A stretch of 32,677 nt of DNA, from contig PHDH01000014.1 in NCBI GenBank assembly GCA_002840935.1, forward strand, positions 1-32,677, in the 5' to 3' direction. The position numbers were made by a program, and so were the translations under genes. Shown here one piece after another: positions 7,797-15,075 of the stretch (within the stretch, counting starts at the first letter, position 1; every line of letters begins with the position of its first letter). This DNA is from Bacteroidetes bacterium HGW-Bacteroidetes-21. GTDB taxonomy: Bacteria > Bacteroidota > Bacteroidia > Bacteroidales > GWA2-32-17. The notes under the pieces were generated by a model. The model had not been told where the DNA came from. It made no database searches and worked only from the letters and a program-made list of their open reading frames with translations.

Positions 7797-8219
7797 TTAG
7801 TTTAATTTTTGAATTCTAAATGTAAACGTCTTACTCATTTTACCCCGAAACTGGCATAAAATAAAGTAATAGGGTGCAAGTATAAACAACGCAATCAATC
7901 CGCTTAATCCTTCTTTTTCTGTTAACTGAAGACTAATAATCAGTGTAAGCAAAAGAACGATAAAAGGCAATAAGTAGCCAAAAAAAACAGCCTTAAGTCC
8001 CAGGGATTGTTCCATTTTGACCATCACCTGTTCTCCCTTTTCATAATGCCCCTCGGAATCGTTAATATCAATGATTTTATCCTGGTGATCCCCCATACCG
8101 CAAGCAGATTTTGCATGACAAGCCGAACAGGCACTACTTGCCTGAATATTGACTTTTATCAGCGAACCTATTGTTTCACTGACAATTCCAAGATGTTGTA
8201 TGACGGCATTATCTGCCAT
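7797..8219 (-). CDS. rseC: RseC/MucC family protein (SoxR-reducing-system type)
   Basis: A 140-residue membrane protein. The N-terminus has the family cysteine cluster SACSACHAKSACGMGD (C-x2-C-x5-C), then a short beta region (GEQVMVKMEQSLGLKAVFFGYLLP), then two transmembrane helices (~78-95 and ~103-122). RseC-like proteins are regularly encoded at the head of Bacteroidota rnf operons. In E. coli rseC acts with the rsx genes in SoxR reduction, and elsewhere with sigma-E control. There is no SoxR in the window, so a maturation or redox-relay role for Rnf here is only inference. It is the first gene of the operon, with a candidate promoter directly upstream. The symbol follows the family; one-to-one function with E. 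coli RseC is not shown. Confidence 0.87.
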   Translation of the reverse strand: MADNAVIQHLGIVSETIGSLIKVNIQASSACSACHAKSACGMGDHQDKIIDINDSEGHYEKGEQVMVKMEQSLGLKAVFFGYLLPFIVLLLTLIISLQLTEKEGLSGLIALFILAPYYFILCQFRGKMSKTFTFRIQKLN

Positions 8220-8242
8220 GAAAAGTTAAATATATTTAAGCG

Positions 8243-8250
8243 CAAATATA
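8243..8250 (-). promoter_or_regulatory. Candidate -7 element of the rnf operon promoter
   Basis: TATATTTG on the minus strand matches TAnnTTTG and lies 24 nt before the rseC ATG. The -33 side shows only a T-rich TTTT about 20 nt upstream. The whole 8220-8413 spacer is very A/T-rich, so chance matches are likelier here than elsewhere. I see no gene or RNA in that spacer. Confidence 0.45.
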
Positions 8251-8413
8251 TAAGGTTTACAATATTAAAATATGATTATTTGTATTTTTATGTAATTTAT
8301 TTTGATTTTAAACAAGATATATATATTGCTAATATTGTGATATATATATAATTTATATGCTGCAAAACATTTATTATTTGCAAGACAATCAGAAATTTAA
8401 AAAATTCTCAACA

Positions 8414-9040
8414 TTAAAAGTCGCCCAGTACTGTTATCTTTTCTGATAGCGACATTTTACCGGGACTATTACCCGGGACTCCTTCAGGAATTGAACAGGA
8501 CAAAGCATCAAAATACTGAAGCCATTCGGGCATAAAATGAGTCTGTCCCTTACGTTTGAATGTCATAGGTTCGAGCGAGAAAAGAAAACCTCCATCCTCA
8601 ATATAAAGCAAAAATAATAGTTCCGAGCAGTAGTATAAATCGTTGTCGGGTATAAAGTAATCGTCATAAGCTTTACCTAAATATTTCGAATAATTAGTGG
8701 TCGCATTTTTAATGGCAGCTTCGTAATTGGGTTTGACACGGGCCAACGTATTCTGCTCCTTGGTCTCGGTCCTGTTTAAAAAACTATCTAACGGAGTAAG
8801 GCATACTACGGGCGAAATGGCTTCAAAAACTAACCAATGATTATCCTTAAAAATCAACATACCACAATGTGTGTAACCCCGATTTTCGTACGAAGGGGTT
8901 ACTTCGGCAATTGCAGCACACAATGGTCCGCAATGATAATCCTGAAATATTATATCCCCCTCTTTCAACTCAAAAGACTCTTTTTGTGCAAAAGTAAACT
9001 GGATTGAAGCCAGAAGAAGAATAAAACTTATTCGAATCAT
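8414..9040 (-). CDS. YiiX-like permuted papain-fold (NlpC/P60-type) hydrolase, exported
   Basis: The track starts this ORF at 9148, but the signal peptide MIRISFILLLASIQFTFAQ begins at 9040, where the ATG overlaps the stop of the upstream peroxidase gene by 4 nt (ATGA). That gives 208 residues. After the signal peptide come GDIIFQDYHCGPLC, then GYTHCGMLIF with His at ~58, and DNDLYYCSELLFLLY with Cys at ~138. The order His first, Cys later is the circularly permuted papain arrangement of the YiiX/YaeF family, which includes amidases, lipid acyl-transferases and thioesterases. The substrate is unknown; with a signal peptide it should act in the periplasm or outer envelope. Co-translation with a peroxidase suggests a shared stress or envelope role, which is inference. 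Confidence 0.82.
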   Translation of the reverse strand: MIRISFILLLASIQFTFAQKESFELKEGDIIFQDYHCGPLCAAIAEVTPSYENRGYTHCGMLIFKDNHWLVFEAISPVVCLTPLDSFLNRTETKEQNTLARVKPNYEAAIKNATTNYSKYLGKAYDDYFIPDNDLYYCSELLFLLYIEDGGFLFSLEPMTFKRKGQTHFMPEWLQYFDALSCSIPEGVPGNSPGKMSLSEKITVLGDF

Positions 9041-9576
9041 TTTCCTTCGATCCAGTTGGTAATTTTTTCGCTCATCGGACTTTCTTTTGGCGATAGGAAA
9101 TCCACAAAATTGCCGTTTTCGTCTATCATGAATTTCTGAAAATTCCACTTGACAGGGGCGTCAGCCACTCCATTTAAGTTCTTTTCCGTTAACCACTTGT
9201 ATACAGGAGCCATATCTTTTCCTTTGACAGAAATTTTCGACATCATAGGAAAAGTCACTCCATAATTGAGACTGCAAAACTGAACAATCTCTTCGTTAGT
9301 ACCTGGCTCCTGTCCTAAAAAATTATTCGCAGGAAAGCCAATTATTACAAAGCTACTGTCCTTGTATTTCATATAAAGTTCTTGCAATTCGCTGTATTGT
9401 GGGGTAAATCCACATTTCGAGGCCACATTTACAACAAGTATCTTTTTGCCTTTAAAATCAGACATTTTTACAGTTTTTCCTTGAATATCCTTCACTTCGA
9501 ATTGATGAAAATTCTTTTGCGCTGTGGTCACCAAAGCAAAAAGCATTAAATGGGATAATATAATGTATGTTTTCAT
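9037..9576 (-). CDS. Glutathione-peroxidase-family thiol peroxidase, exported
   Basis: A 179-residue enzyme of the thioredoxin-fold GPX family that reduces hydrogen or lipid peroxides. A short signal peptide (MKTYIILSHLMLFALVTTAQ) points to the periplasm. The peroxidatic residue is Cys in NVASKCGFTPQY, not selenocysteine. The GPX landmarks VIGFPANNFLGQEPG (with the Gln) and VKWNFQKFMID (with Trp-Asn) complete the active site. Bacterial enzymes of this type usually take electrons from thioredoxin-like proteins rather than glutathione, so the reductant here is probably a periplasmic thioredoxin-fold protein (inference). It forms a two-gene operon with the YiiX-like hydrolase. I saw no clear promoter consensus immediately upstream. 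Confidence 0.92.
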   Translation of the reverse strand: MKTYIILSHLMLFALVTTAQKNFHQFEVKDIQGKTVKMSDFKGKKILVVNVASKCGFTPQYSELQELYMKYKDSSFVIIGFPANNFLGQEPGTNEEIVQFCSLNYGVTFPMMSKISVKGKDMAPVYKWLTEKNLNGVADAPVKWNFQKFMIDENGNFVDFLSPKESPMSEKITNWIEGK

Positions 9577-9657
9577 ATTTTTTTATTTTAAAGTTAGGGC
9601 TTTATCAGTTTCAACAATTATTAATATATGTCAAATCAGTAAAGGGAAATAAAAAAT

Positions 9658-9754
9658 GGGTAAGCTACTTATATCGCACCGCTACAACCGCCTACCCTTG
9701 CTTCCTTCCGGACCTGGGGGGATTCAGCAGGAGCTGGTCGTATAAGACTTACCC
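9658..9754 (-). ncRNA. ffs: Small signal recognition particle RNA (4.5S type)
   Basis: Read on the minus strand this ~97-nt segment has the universally conserved SRP domain IV core CAGGTCCGGAAGGAAGCA, with the GGAA tetraloop and the asymmetric internal loop that bind Ffh. The ends pair (GGGTAAG at 9754-9748 with CTTACCC at 9664-9658), and further pairing (CTTATA with TATAAG) continues the long single hairpin typical of short bacterial SRP RNA. The 3' end runs into ATTTTTTATTT, a transcription stop. It has its own promoter. The RNA joins Ffh to target membrane proteins to FtsY and SecYEG. The exact mature ends are inferred from the closing helix. Confidence 0.95.
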
Positions 9755-9758
9755 GCTG

Positions 9759-9766
9759 CAAAGGTA
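9759..9766 (-). promoter_or_regulatory. -7 element of the SRP RNA promoter
   Basis: TACCTTTG on the minus strand matches TAnnTTTG exactly and ends 4 nt before the predicted first base of the RNA. A TTG lies 21 nt further upstream (on the minus strand GTTGATTTTG...), suitable as the -33 element. The spacing between motif and RNA end supports both calls. Confidence 0.75.
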
Positions 9767-9815
9767 GTAAAAATTCGGAAACAAAATCAACCATTAACAA
9801 ATTTTCTAAAAGAAA

Positions 9816-9848
9816 TTGTGAACTAGATATTTTCATTCATTATCTTTG
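9816..9848 (+). promoter_or_regulatory. Promoter for the DUF4199-GT2 operon
   Basis: TATCTTTG at 9841-9848 matches the Bacteroidota -7 element; TTG at 9816-9818 lies 22 nt upstream, slightly longer than the usual 19-21. The start would be around 9854, leaving a leader of about 17 nt before ATG 9871. The spacer 9577-9870 also holds the SRP RNA and nothing else I recognise. Confidence 0.6.
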
Positions 9849-9870
9849 CCCAATAAACGCGATATTAAAA

Positions 9871-10413
9871 ATGAATCCATTCAGAAAAAATGCCATGAAT
9901 TATGGCGCCATTTTAGGTTTAGTTCTAACCCTATTATTTTTCATTCAGTATTTTCTCGAACTCATGGCATCTTCGTGGCTTGGTCTGCTTCAATATGCCG
10001 CCATCATCGCCATTATTTCATGGGCTTGCGTTTATTACAGAAACAATGTCTTACATGGAAGCATAACTTATGGCAAGGCATTAGGCATGGGAACATTGGT
10101 TAGCTTCTTCGGATCGTTAATCATTGCATTTTTCATCTATGTGTTTTATACCTTTATCGACCCTAAAGCCCTCGACATGATATTCGTTCAGGTAGAAAAT
10201 CAAATGTACAATCAGGGACTGAGCGATACCGAGATAGAAATGGCCGTTGAAATGACGAAGAAAATGACTAATCCTCCATTTATGGCAATTGGAACCGTTA
10301 TTGGGCTTACTTTCTGGGGCTTTCTTTTTTCTCTGATCACCTCGGCATTCATTAAGAAGAATAACGGAAACGAGTTTAACGAAGCTATGAAAGAAATATC
10401 TAACGAAGAATAA
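9871..10413 (+). CDS. DUF4199 family membrane protein
   Basis: A 180-residue protein with four hydrophobic segments: ~11-30, ~34-52, ~67-95 and ~140-160. Between helices 3 and 4 is an extramembrane stretch ending in ...EMAVEMTKKMTNP. The pattern NPFRKNAMNYGAILGL at the N-terminus, ITYGKALGMGTLVSFF in the middle and FMAIGTVIGLTFWGFLFSLITSAFIKK at the end is that of DUF4199, a Bacteroidota family of unknown function. DUF4199 genes regularly precede a GT2 glycosyltransferase in this phylum. Here the intergenic gap is 1 nt, so the two proteins are made together, and a role in handling the lipid-linked sugar (for example as a partner or flippase-like helper) is a reasonable but unproven inference. 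Confidence 0.85.
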   Translation: MNPFRKNAMNYGAILGLVLTLLFFIQYFLELMASSWLGLLQYAAIIAIISWACVYYRNNVLHGSITYGKALGMGTLVSFFGSLIIAFFIYVFYTFIDPKALDMIFVQVENQMYNQGLSDTEIEMAVEMTKKMTNPPFMAIGTVIGLTFWGFLFSLITSAFIKKNNGNEFNEAMKEISNEE

Positions 10414-10414
10414 T

Positions 10415-11362
10415 ATGCAGTTATCCATTGTCATCCCTCTATTTAACGAAGAAGAATCCTTGCCAGAACTTTCATCATGGATACACGATGTTTGTCAAAA
10501 GCATAACTATAGCTATGAAATTATCTTCGTCGACGACGGGAGCAACGACAATTCGTGGAAAGTGATTCAGGACTTGTCTGCAACCAACAAGAATATTAAA
10601 GCCCTTCGTTTCAGAAGAAATTATGGCAAATCGGCTGGCTTATATTGTGGTTTCGAGGTTGCCCAGGGAGATGTTGTTCTAACCATGGATGCAGACCTTC
10701 AAGATTCTCCCGACGAAATTCCGGGTCTCTATAAAATGATTACCGAAGAAGGTTACGATCTGGTTTCGGGTTGGAAGCAGAAACGTTACGACCCATTTAT
10801 GAAAACCTTTCCCAGCAAGTTTTTCAACTGGACTGCCCGCAGGGTATCCAAAATAAAATTACACGATTTTAACTGCGGGCTCAAAGCATACCGCAAAGAA
10901 GTCATTAAAAGCATAGAAGTTTACGGCGAAATGCATCGTTATATTCCCATACTGGCTAAAAGAGCCGGGTTTGCAAAAATTGGAGAAAAAGTGGTTATGC
11001 ATCAGTCGCGAAAATATGGCGTAAGCAAGTTCGGTCTGGAGAGATTTGTGAATGGATTTCTCGACCTTTTATCGCTTTCCTTTATTTCACGTTTTGGCAA
11101 ACGACCCATGCATTTTTTTGGCGTCTGGGGAACCCTCATGTTCTTAATCGGAGGCGGCGTAGCCTTATACCTGCTTATCGAAAAAGTCGTCAAATCACTA
11201 AACAACACCCCATTACGCGACGTGACCGATCAGCCTTTGTTTTATCTGGCACTGCTGGCCATAATTCTTGGCGTTCAACTCTTTCTCGCCGGTTTCCTGG
11301 GCGAATTGATCTCCCGTAACGGCAGCGACAGAAACAAATATATGATTTCGGAGGAAATTTAG
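10415..11362 (+). CDS. GT2 family polyprenyl-phosphate glycosyltransferase (GtrB/DPM1-like)
   Basis: A 315-residue enzyme. Residues 1-225 form a GT-A fold with IVIPLFNEEESLPEL, FVDDGSNDNSW (~38-48), the metal-binding MDADLQDSPDEIP (~91-103) and the HDFNCGLKAYRKEV acceptor loop. Two transmembrane helices at ~235-256 and ~275-297 (FFGVWGTLMFLIGGGVALYL; LALLAIILGVQLFLAGFLGE) are typical of GtrB, ArnC and Dpm1 relatives that attach a sugar from a nucleotide donor to undecaprenyl phosphate at the inner membrane. The exact sugar cannot be read from sequence. It is expressed with the DUF4199 gene. The downstream gene is convergent, and the gap holds a palindromic repeat. Confidence 0.9.
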   Translation: MQLSIVIPLFNEEESLPELSSWIHDVCQKHNYSYEIIFVDDGSNDNSWKVIQDLSATNKNIKALRFRRNYGKSAGLYCGFEVAQGDVVLTMDADLQDSPDEIPGLYKMITEEGYDLVSGWKQKRYDPFMKTFPSKFFNWTARRVSKIKLHDFNCGLKAYRKEVIKSIEVYGEMHRYIPILAKRAGFAKIGEKVVMHQSRKYGVSKFGLERFVNGFLDLLSLSFISRFGKRPMHFFGVWGTLMFLIGGGVALYLLIEKVVKSLNNTPLRDVTDQPLFYLALLAIILGVQLFLAGFLGELISRNGSDRNKYMISEEI

Positions 11363-11388
11363 TATTAGCCTTTGGCTGTTGGCCTTAT

Positions 11389-11439
11389 GCTATTAGCTAT
11401 TGGCCATTAGCCTTTAGCTAACAGCCAATAGCTAACAGC
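11389..11439. repeat. Imperfect palindromic intergenic repeat (TTAGC/GCCAATAGC family)
   Basis: GCTATTAGCTATTGGC (11389-11404) and GCCAATAGCTAACAGC (11424-11439) form a stem with 15 of 16 pairs and a 19-nt loop. The flanks (AGCCTTTGGCTGTTGGCC, TTAGCC, TTTAGC) carry further copies of the same short words, so the whole 11363-11444 spacer is built from TTAGC/TTGGC units. It lies between two convergent genes (GT2 and outer-membrane protein) and could serve as a transcript-end hairpin, but there is no classical T-run. A related sequence is found inside the coding region at 31868-31939. Confidence 0.75.
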
Positions 11440-11444
11440 TATAT

Positions 11445-13898
11445 TTACTCTCCCATATCTATCGATTCCGATTCCATTTCCGAACGACCTTTTTTCTCGC
11501 GTTGTTTATTTCCTTCGTTCAGGCGGTAGGAGAAAGTCAGGAATACCACCCTGCTCTCGCGTTTAAACACCATGTTGCCAACCAAATCCGACTCGGTGGT
11601 TCTAATTTTAAACTCCATGGTATTGAAAATATCGCTCATTCGCAGAGACAAAGATGCTTTACGATCCCAAAAATCTTTTCTAATGGCGGCATCTGTTGTC
11701 CAGAAACCTTCACGTATAGATTGGGGCATGACACTGGGTCCGTTTACCCTGAAATTAATCTGTAGGCTGAAATCTTTGGGCAAAACAAAAGTAGCATTCA
11801 GTTTTCCATCATAACTGTAAATATCATTGGTAAGATCATTTTCTTCGTACGAACCATCAACTGAGGTTTTGTAGCAGGAAAAATCTGCCGCCAGACGAAT
11901 AGGTTTTATGGGCTGATAAGTAATGATAAAGTCAAGACCGTATGATTTTCCACTATTGGCATTGATCATAGTAACAAGAATACCGGGTATAGTATCGTTC
12001 GTAATACGATAGCGGCTTATAATATTCTCAATATTTTTGTAGAAAATTGAGGAAGTAAAGGACACTTTTTTCCAGTCTTTAATATGAGACAGCTCATACG
12101 AATTAATATATTCTGGTTTTAACTGCGGATTCCCCGTACGCAAAGTCAAAGGATCTGACGCATCAATAAAAGGATCCAACGCATGATGATCGGGGCGATT
12201 AATTCTTCGGCTGTAACTCAATTGAACTTTGTTCATGGCAGGAAGTTCATAAGTCATATGTACACTAGGGAAGAAATCTAAATACCCAACATCAAACTTT
12301 TGATTTGTAATAATCTGATTTCCTTGAATCATCGATTGTTCTGCTCTTATCCCAGCCTGCCCAGTAATTTTCTTAAAACTTCCCGAAACAATACCATATC
12401 CAGCATATACCTGATCGGTGTATATAAAGTGATTCGAAAGACTGGTTGCAACATAATCTGTAGTAATTGAATCCAGGTTATAAAATTTATAATCCGTATC
12501 CATCTCCCGAAAAGTCGTTTTTATACCCGTCTCGAGTTTCCACTTTTCATTCAAGGGATGAATGTAATCACTTTGAACAATAAGATTTGTTCTGTCGGAA
12601 ACTGTCTGTGATAATTGGTCCTGACCAGAAATTGACGGATAATTGTAATCTTCATAGAAATACTCATCTTCAGAAAACTTGCCAAAAGTATAATAAACAT
12701 CTGCTGTCAATTCCTGAATTGGACGGGAAAATCTTTTTCTATAGCTCAGATTCAAATCAGCATTAGTATTATTATCCACGGGAGAATCTTCATACCTTTT
12801 ATAATCACTTAAGACCTGCATATTATAATCTTTAATAAGGTAGTTCCCATCCGAGGTACCAGGATGCCCACCAGTTCTGAAATTACCAGAAAAAGTCAGG
12901 GTATTCATGGGGTTAAAATCATAATCGAGTCCCCCTTTAAAAGAATGGGATAATATATCACGGGTTGTTTTTGCGTTAATATCATAATAAGTAGCTGTGT
13001 CATTGCGATACATAGTGCGATACTGTGAGCGGGATCCGTTTCTTTCTTCTGATCTGAAGTCATATCCTCCAAAAAAGTTGAACTTATTCACCCGGTAATT
13101 TAAACTCACCGAGGCATTGTATTTATTCCAGGTGCCTATGCCAACAGAAGCAAGGCCGTTTAATCCATTGCGCTTTTCTTTTTTGGTTATAATATTTAAA
13201 ATCCCCGTCATTCCCTCGGGATCGTATTTTGCAGATGGATTGGTAATAAGCTCTATACTTTGGACCGAACTAGCAGGAATTTGCTCCAGGGCATCGGCAG
13301 CAGAAGAAGCCAAAGGCGCAGGTTTGCCATCAATTAGTATTCTGACATTGGTACTACCTCTAAGACTGACATTGCCATCCATATCGACAGAAACAGCCGG
13401 GGTATTTCGCAATATATCTGTGGCCGAGCCACCCGTGGTTACAATATTCTGCTCTACATTAATTACCTTTTTATCGAGATTAAATTCAACCAATGGTTTC
13501 TGATCAACAACATTAACTTCGCCCAACTGCTGAACAAATCCTTCAAGTTTAATTACACCCACATTAACCTGAGGTGTTTTGGGGGTCACCATTACATCGC
13601 CAGAATATCTGTTATACCCGATAAAATCAACTTTCAAAAAATATTTTCCACCAGGCACATCTTTCATTGTAAAATATCCTTTGGCATCACTAATGGTTCC
13701 AGAAACCAAAGAAGTATCTTTCATTTTGTATATCGAAATACTGGCATATTCTACGGGCTTATTACTTTTCTTGTCTAGAATCTGTCCCGAAATCTCTCCT
13801 TTAAAATCACCATTTGGTCCTCCCCCTCCGGGTCTTTGCGCAATCAACGAACTACTTGTCAATAATATAACTAAAATACTATAGGCTAAAATTTTCAT
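11445..13898 (-). CDS. Outer-membrane beta-barrel protein with CarboxypepD_reg-like and plug domains (TonB-receptor-like)
   Basis: An 817-residue secreted protein. After the signal peptide (MKILAYSILVILLTSSSLIAQ) comes a glycine-rich RPGGGGPNGDF stretch, then a CarboxypepD_reg-like Ig fold (~32-115: GEISGQILDKKSNKPVEYAS, SDAKGYFTMKDVPGGKYFL). Next is a plug-like domain (~125-235: TDILRNTPAVSVDMDGNVSL, IPASSVQSIELITNPSAKYD) and a large C-terminal barrel with alternating aromatic strands ending in ...RVVFLTFSYRLNEGNKQ. This is the layout of Bacteroidota TonB-dependent-receptor-like outer-membrane proteins. No SusD partner is adjacent, so it is not a SusCD pair and its ligand is unknown. The charged C-terminal tail (EKKGRSEMESESIDMGE) extends past the last strand, which is unusual for a barrel whose final strand normally ends the protein. 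Confidence 0.88.
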   Translation of the reverse strand: MKILAYSILVILLTSSSLIAQRPGGGGPNGDFKGEISGQILDKKSNKPVEYASISIYKMKDTSLVSGTISDAKGYFTMKDVPGGKYFLKVDFIGYNRYSGDVMVTPKTPQVNVGVIKLEGFVQQLGEVNVVDQKPLVEFNLDKKVINVEQNIVTTGGSATDILRNTPAVSVDMDGNVSLRGSTNVRILIDGKPAPLASSAADALEQIPASSVQSIELITNPSAKYDPEGMTGILNIITKKEKRNGLNGLASVGIGTWNKYNASVSLNYRVNKFNFFGGYDFRSEERNGSRSQYRTMYRNDTATYYDINAKTTRDILSHSFKGGLDYDFNPMNTLTFSGNFRTGGHPGTSDGNYLIKDYNMQVLSDYKRYEDSPVDNNTNADLNLSYRKRFSRPIQELTADVYYTFGKFSEDEYFYEDYNYPSISGQDQLSQTVSDRTNLIVQSDYIHPLNEKWKLETGIKTTFREMDTDYKFYNLDSITTDYVATSLSNHFIYTDQVYAGYGIVSGSFKKITGQAGIRAEQSMIQGNQIITNQKFDVGYLDFFPSVHMTYELPAMNKVQLSYSRRINRPDHHALDPFIDASDPLTLRTGNPQLKPEYINSYELSHIKDWKKVSFTSSIFYKNIENIISRYRITNDTIPGILVTMINANSGKSYGLDFIITYQPIKPIRLAADFSCYKTSVDGSYEENDLTNDIYSYDGKLNATFVLPKDFSLQINFRVNGPSVMPQSIREGFWTTDAAIRKDFWDRKASLSLRMSDIFNTMEFKIRTTESDLVGNMVFKRESRVVFLTFSYRLNEGNKQREKKGRSEMESESIDMGE

Positions 13899-13943
13899 TT
13901 TTCTCTTTTAGACCATTATTTGCAACAAAAGTTTAATTTTCTT

Positions 13944-13951
13944 CAAAAATA
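13944..13951 (-). promoter_or_regulatory. Possible -7 element for the outer-membrane protein gene
   Basis: TATTTTTG on the minus strand fits TAnnTTTG and would give a leader of about 40 nt before the ATG at 13898. The sequence is A/T-rich and the upstream TTTTG is only 14 nt away, so this is a weak call. Confidence 0.3.
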
Positions 13952-14007
13952 AAATATTGTGGCATCAAAATTGCTTGTACCTATGCTTTTTAACTAAAAT
14001 ATTTTTT

Positions 14008-14994
14008 ATGAAAAAATCAGGACTCTGGCTTATACTGCTTTCTTTTCTGAGCTTTTCGAGCGTCTTTGCTCAAAAGGGTGATGCCGAAGTAAGAATCAAT
14101 ATGCGCGATGGCAGTATATATAATGGTACGGTAAAAGTAATGAATATTGAACTGACGTCCGATTATGGCAAATTGTCTATTCCTTTTGCAGACATTTCGC
14201 AGATAGAACTGGGAATTATTCCTGAAAAGAAGAATAAAACTAAAATTGATTTTCAGCTGAAGCAATTATTGAACGAAGAAGAAACGACACGTCAAAATGC
14301 ATACGAAGAGCTGATGAAAATGGAAATTGGCGAGATTTATTTAGTCGAAGACTTTATCTCCTCCGAATCCTATACTATGGTCGAAGGAATATATACAGCC
14401 GACGAACTTTTATCGGAGATAATGCTAAAATACGGAGTAAAGGAACTCGTTCCTTACGATATGATAAGTTTCGGGACATCCTTTTCCATGGGAGGCATTT
14501 CTTCTTTCCAGAATGTAACGTTAAAGACCGAATTTGGCATGTTGACCATTCCCCGCAATAAGATAGAAACTTTTGAAGTGGTTTATGTCCCAGGCGAAAA
14601 TCAAAATAATCAGAAAAATATTATTTTACAGGCATCCAAGCACATTTCGGGCAATGTAAATGGAGGTTGGTTAAACACAGGCATCATTGTAAAAAAGGGA
14701 CAAAAAATTCAGATTACAGCCCGAGGATCTATCACACTGGCCAGTCTTTCTAACGCGAAATATACTCCAGACGGTCCCGAAGGAACAGCAAAAGCTGCCT
14801 ATACATACGAAGGAGCCTATCCGCAATACGGTATGGTAGTATATAAAGTAGGCGAACAAGGAAGCATGATTTCTGCCGGCAGCAAGTATTCCGGCTCGGT
14901 AAAAGACAGTGGCGTTCTTTATATATCAATCTACGAGACTGTTTACAATGCAGCCAATACAGGAACTTACAACGTAACCATTAAGGCTTTTTAG
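14008..14994 (+). CDS. Exported protein with paired small beta domains and a C-terminal LecA (PA-IL)-like domain
   Basis: I start this at ATG 14008 because it begins the signal peptide MKKSGLWLILLSFLSFSSVFAQ; the track's 13957 start adds an unlikely extension. The mature 328 residues have three parts. First, a segment of the type MRDGSIYNGTVKV...YGKLSIPFADISQIELG (~31-68), repeated later as VTLKTEFGMLTIPRNKIETFEV (~171-192), which looks like two small barrels. Second, a helical stretch between them (QLKQLLNEEETTRQNAYEEL). Third, residues ~208-328, with WLNTGIIVKKGQKIQITARG, YTPDGPEG, YGMVVYKVGEQG and LYISIYETVYNAANTGTYNVTI. This third part resembles the PA-IL/LecA galactophilic lectin fold (PxGDxI.., MKIG, the Ca-site loop and final SFSVNI strand). 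Sugar binding is unproven, because the LecA Asp100 position appears as Glu here. Confidence 0.7.
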   Translation: MKKSGLWLILLSFLSFSSVFAQKGDAEVRINMRDGSIYNGTVKVMNIELTSDYGKLSIPFADISQIELGIIPEKKNKTKIDFQLKQLLNEEETTRQNAYEELMKMEIGEIYLVEDFISSESYTMVEGIYTADELLSEIMLKYGVKELVPYDMISFGTSFSMGGISSFQNVTLKTEFGMLTIPRNKIETFEVVYVPGENQNNQKNIILQASKHISGNVNGGWLNTGIIVKKGQKIQITARGSITLASLSNAKYTPDGPEGTAKAAYTYEGAYPQYGMVVYKVGEQGSMISAGSKYSGSVKDSGVLYISIYETVYNAANTGTYNVTIKAF

Positions 14995-15013
14995 CTTTTT
15001 TTTGAAAAAAACT

Positions 15014-15046
15014 TTTGTATTATTCGTCTAAATTGTTTTACATTTG
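15014..15046 (+). promoter_or_regulatory. Promoter for the first shared-domain lipoprotein gene
   Basis: TTTG at 15014-15017 and TACATTTG at 15039-15046 are spaced by 21 nt, matching the Bacteroidota -33/-7 pair. The start would be near 15052, about 24 nt before ATG 15076. Confidence 0.7.
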
Positions 15047-15075
15047 CACTAACTAACCAAAAACCAAATATCATT

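Noticed and set aside
8250-8360. ATATATATAT tract as a functional element or origin
   Set aside because: Simple A/T-rich spacer; no DnaA boxes or iterons seen.
9567-9767. 66-residue plus-strand ORF over the SRP RNA region
   Set aside because: It is antisense to a clear SRP RNA and has no protein-like features.
11445-13898. SusC-type nutrient receptor
   Set aside because: There is no SusD gene next to it and the length (817 residues) is shorter than usual SusC proteins.
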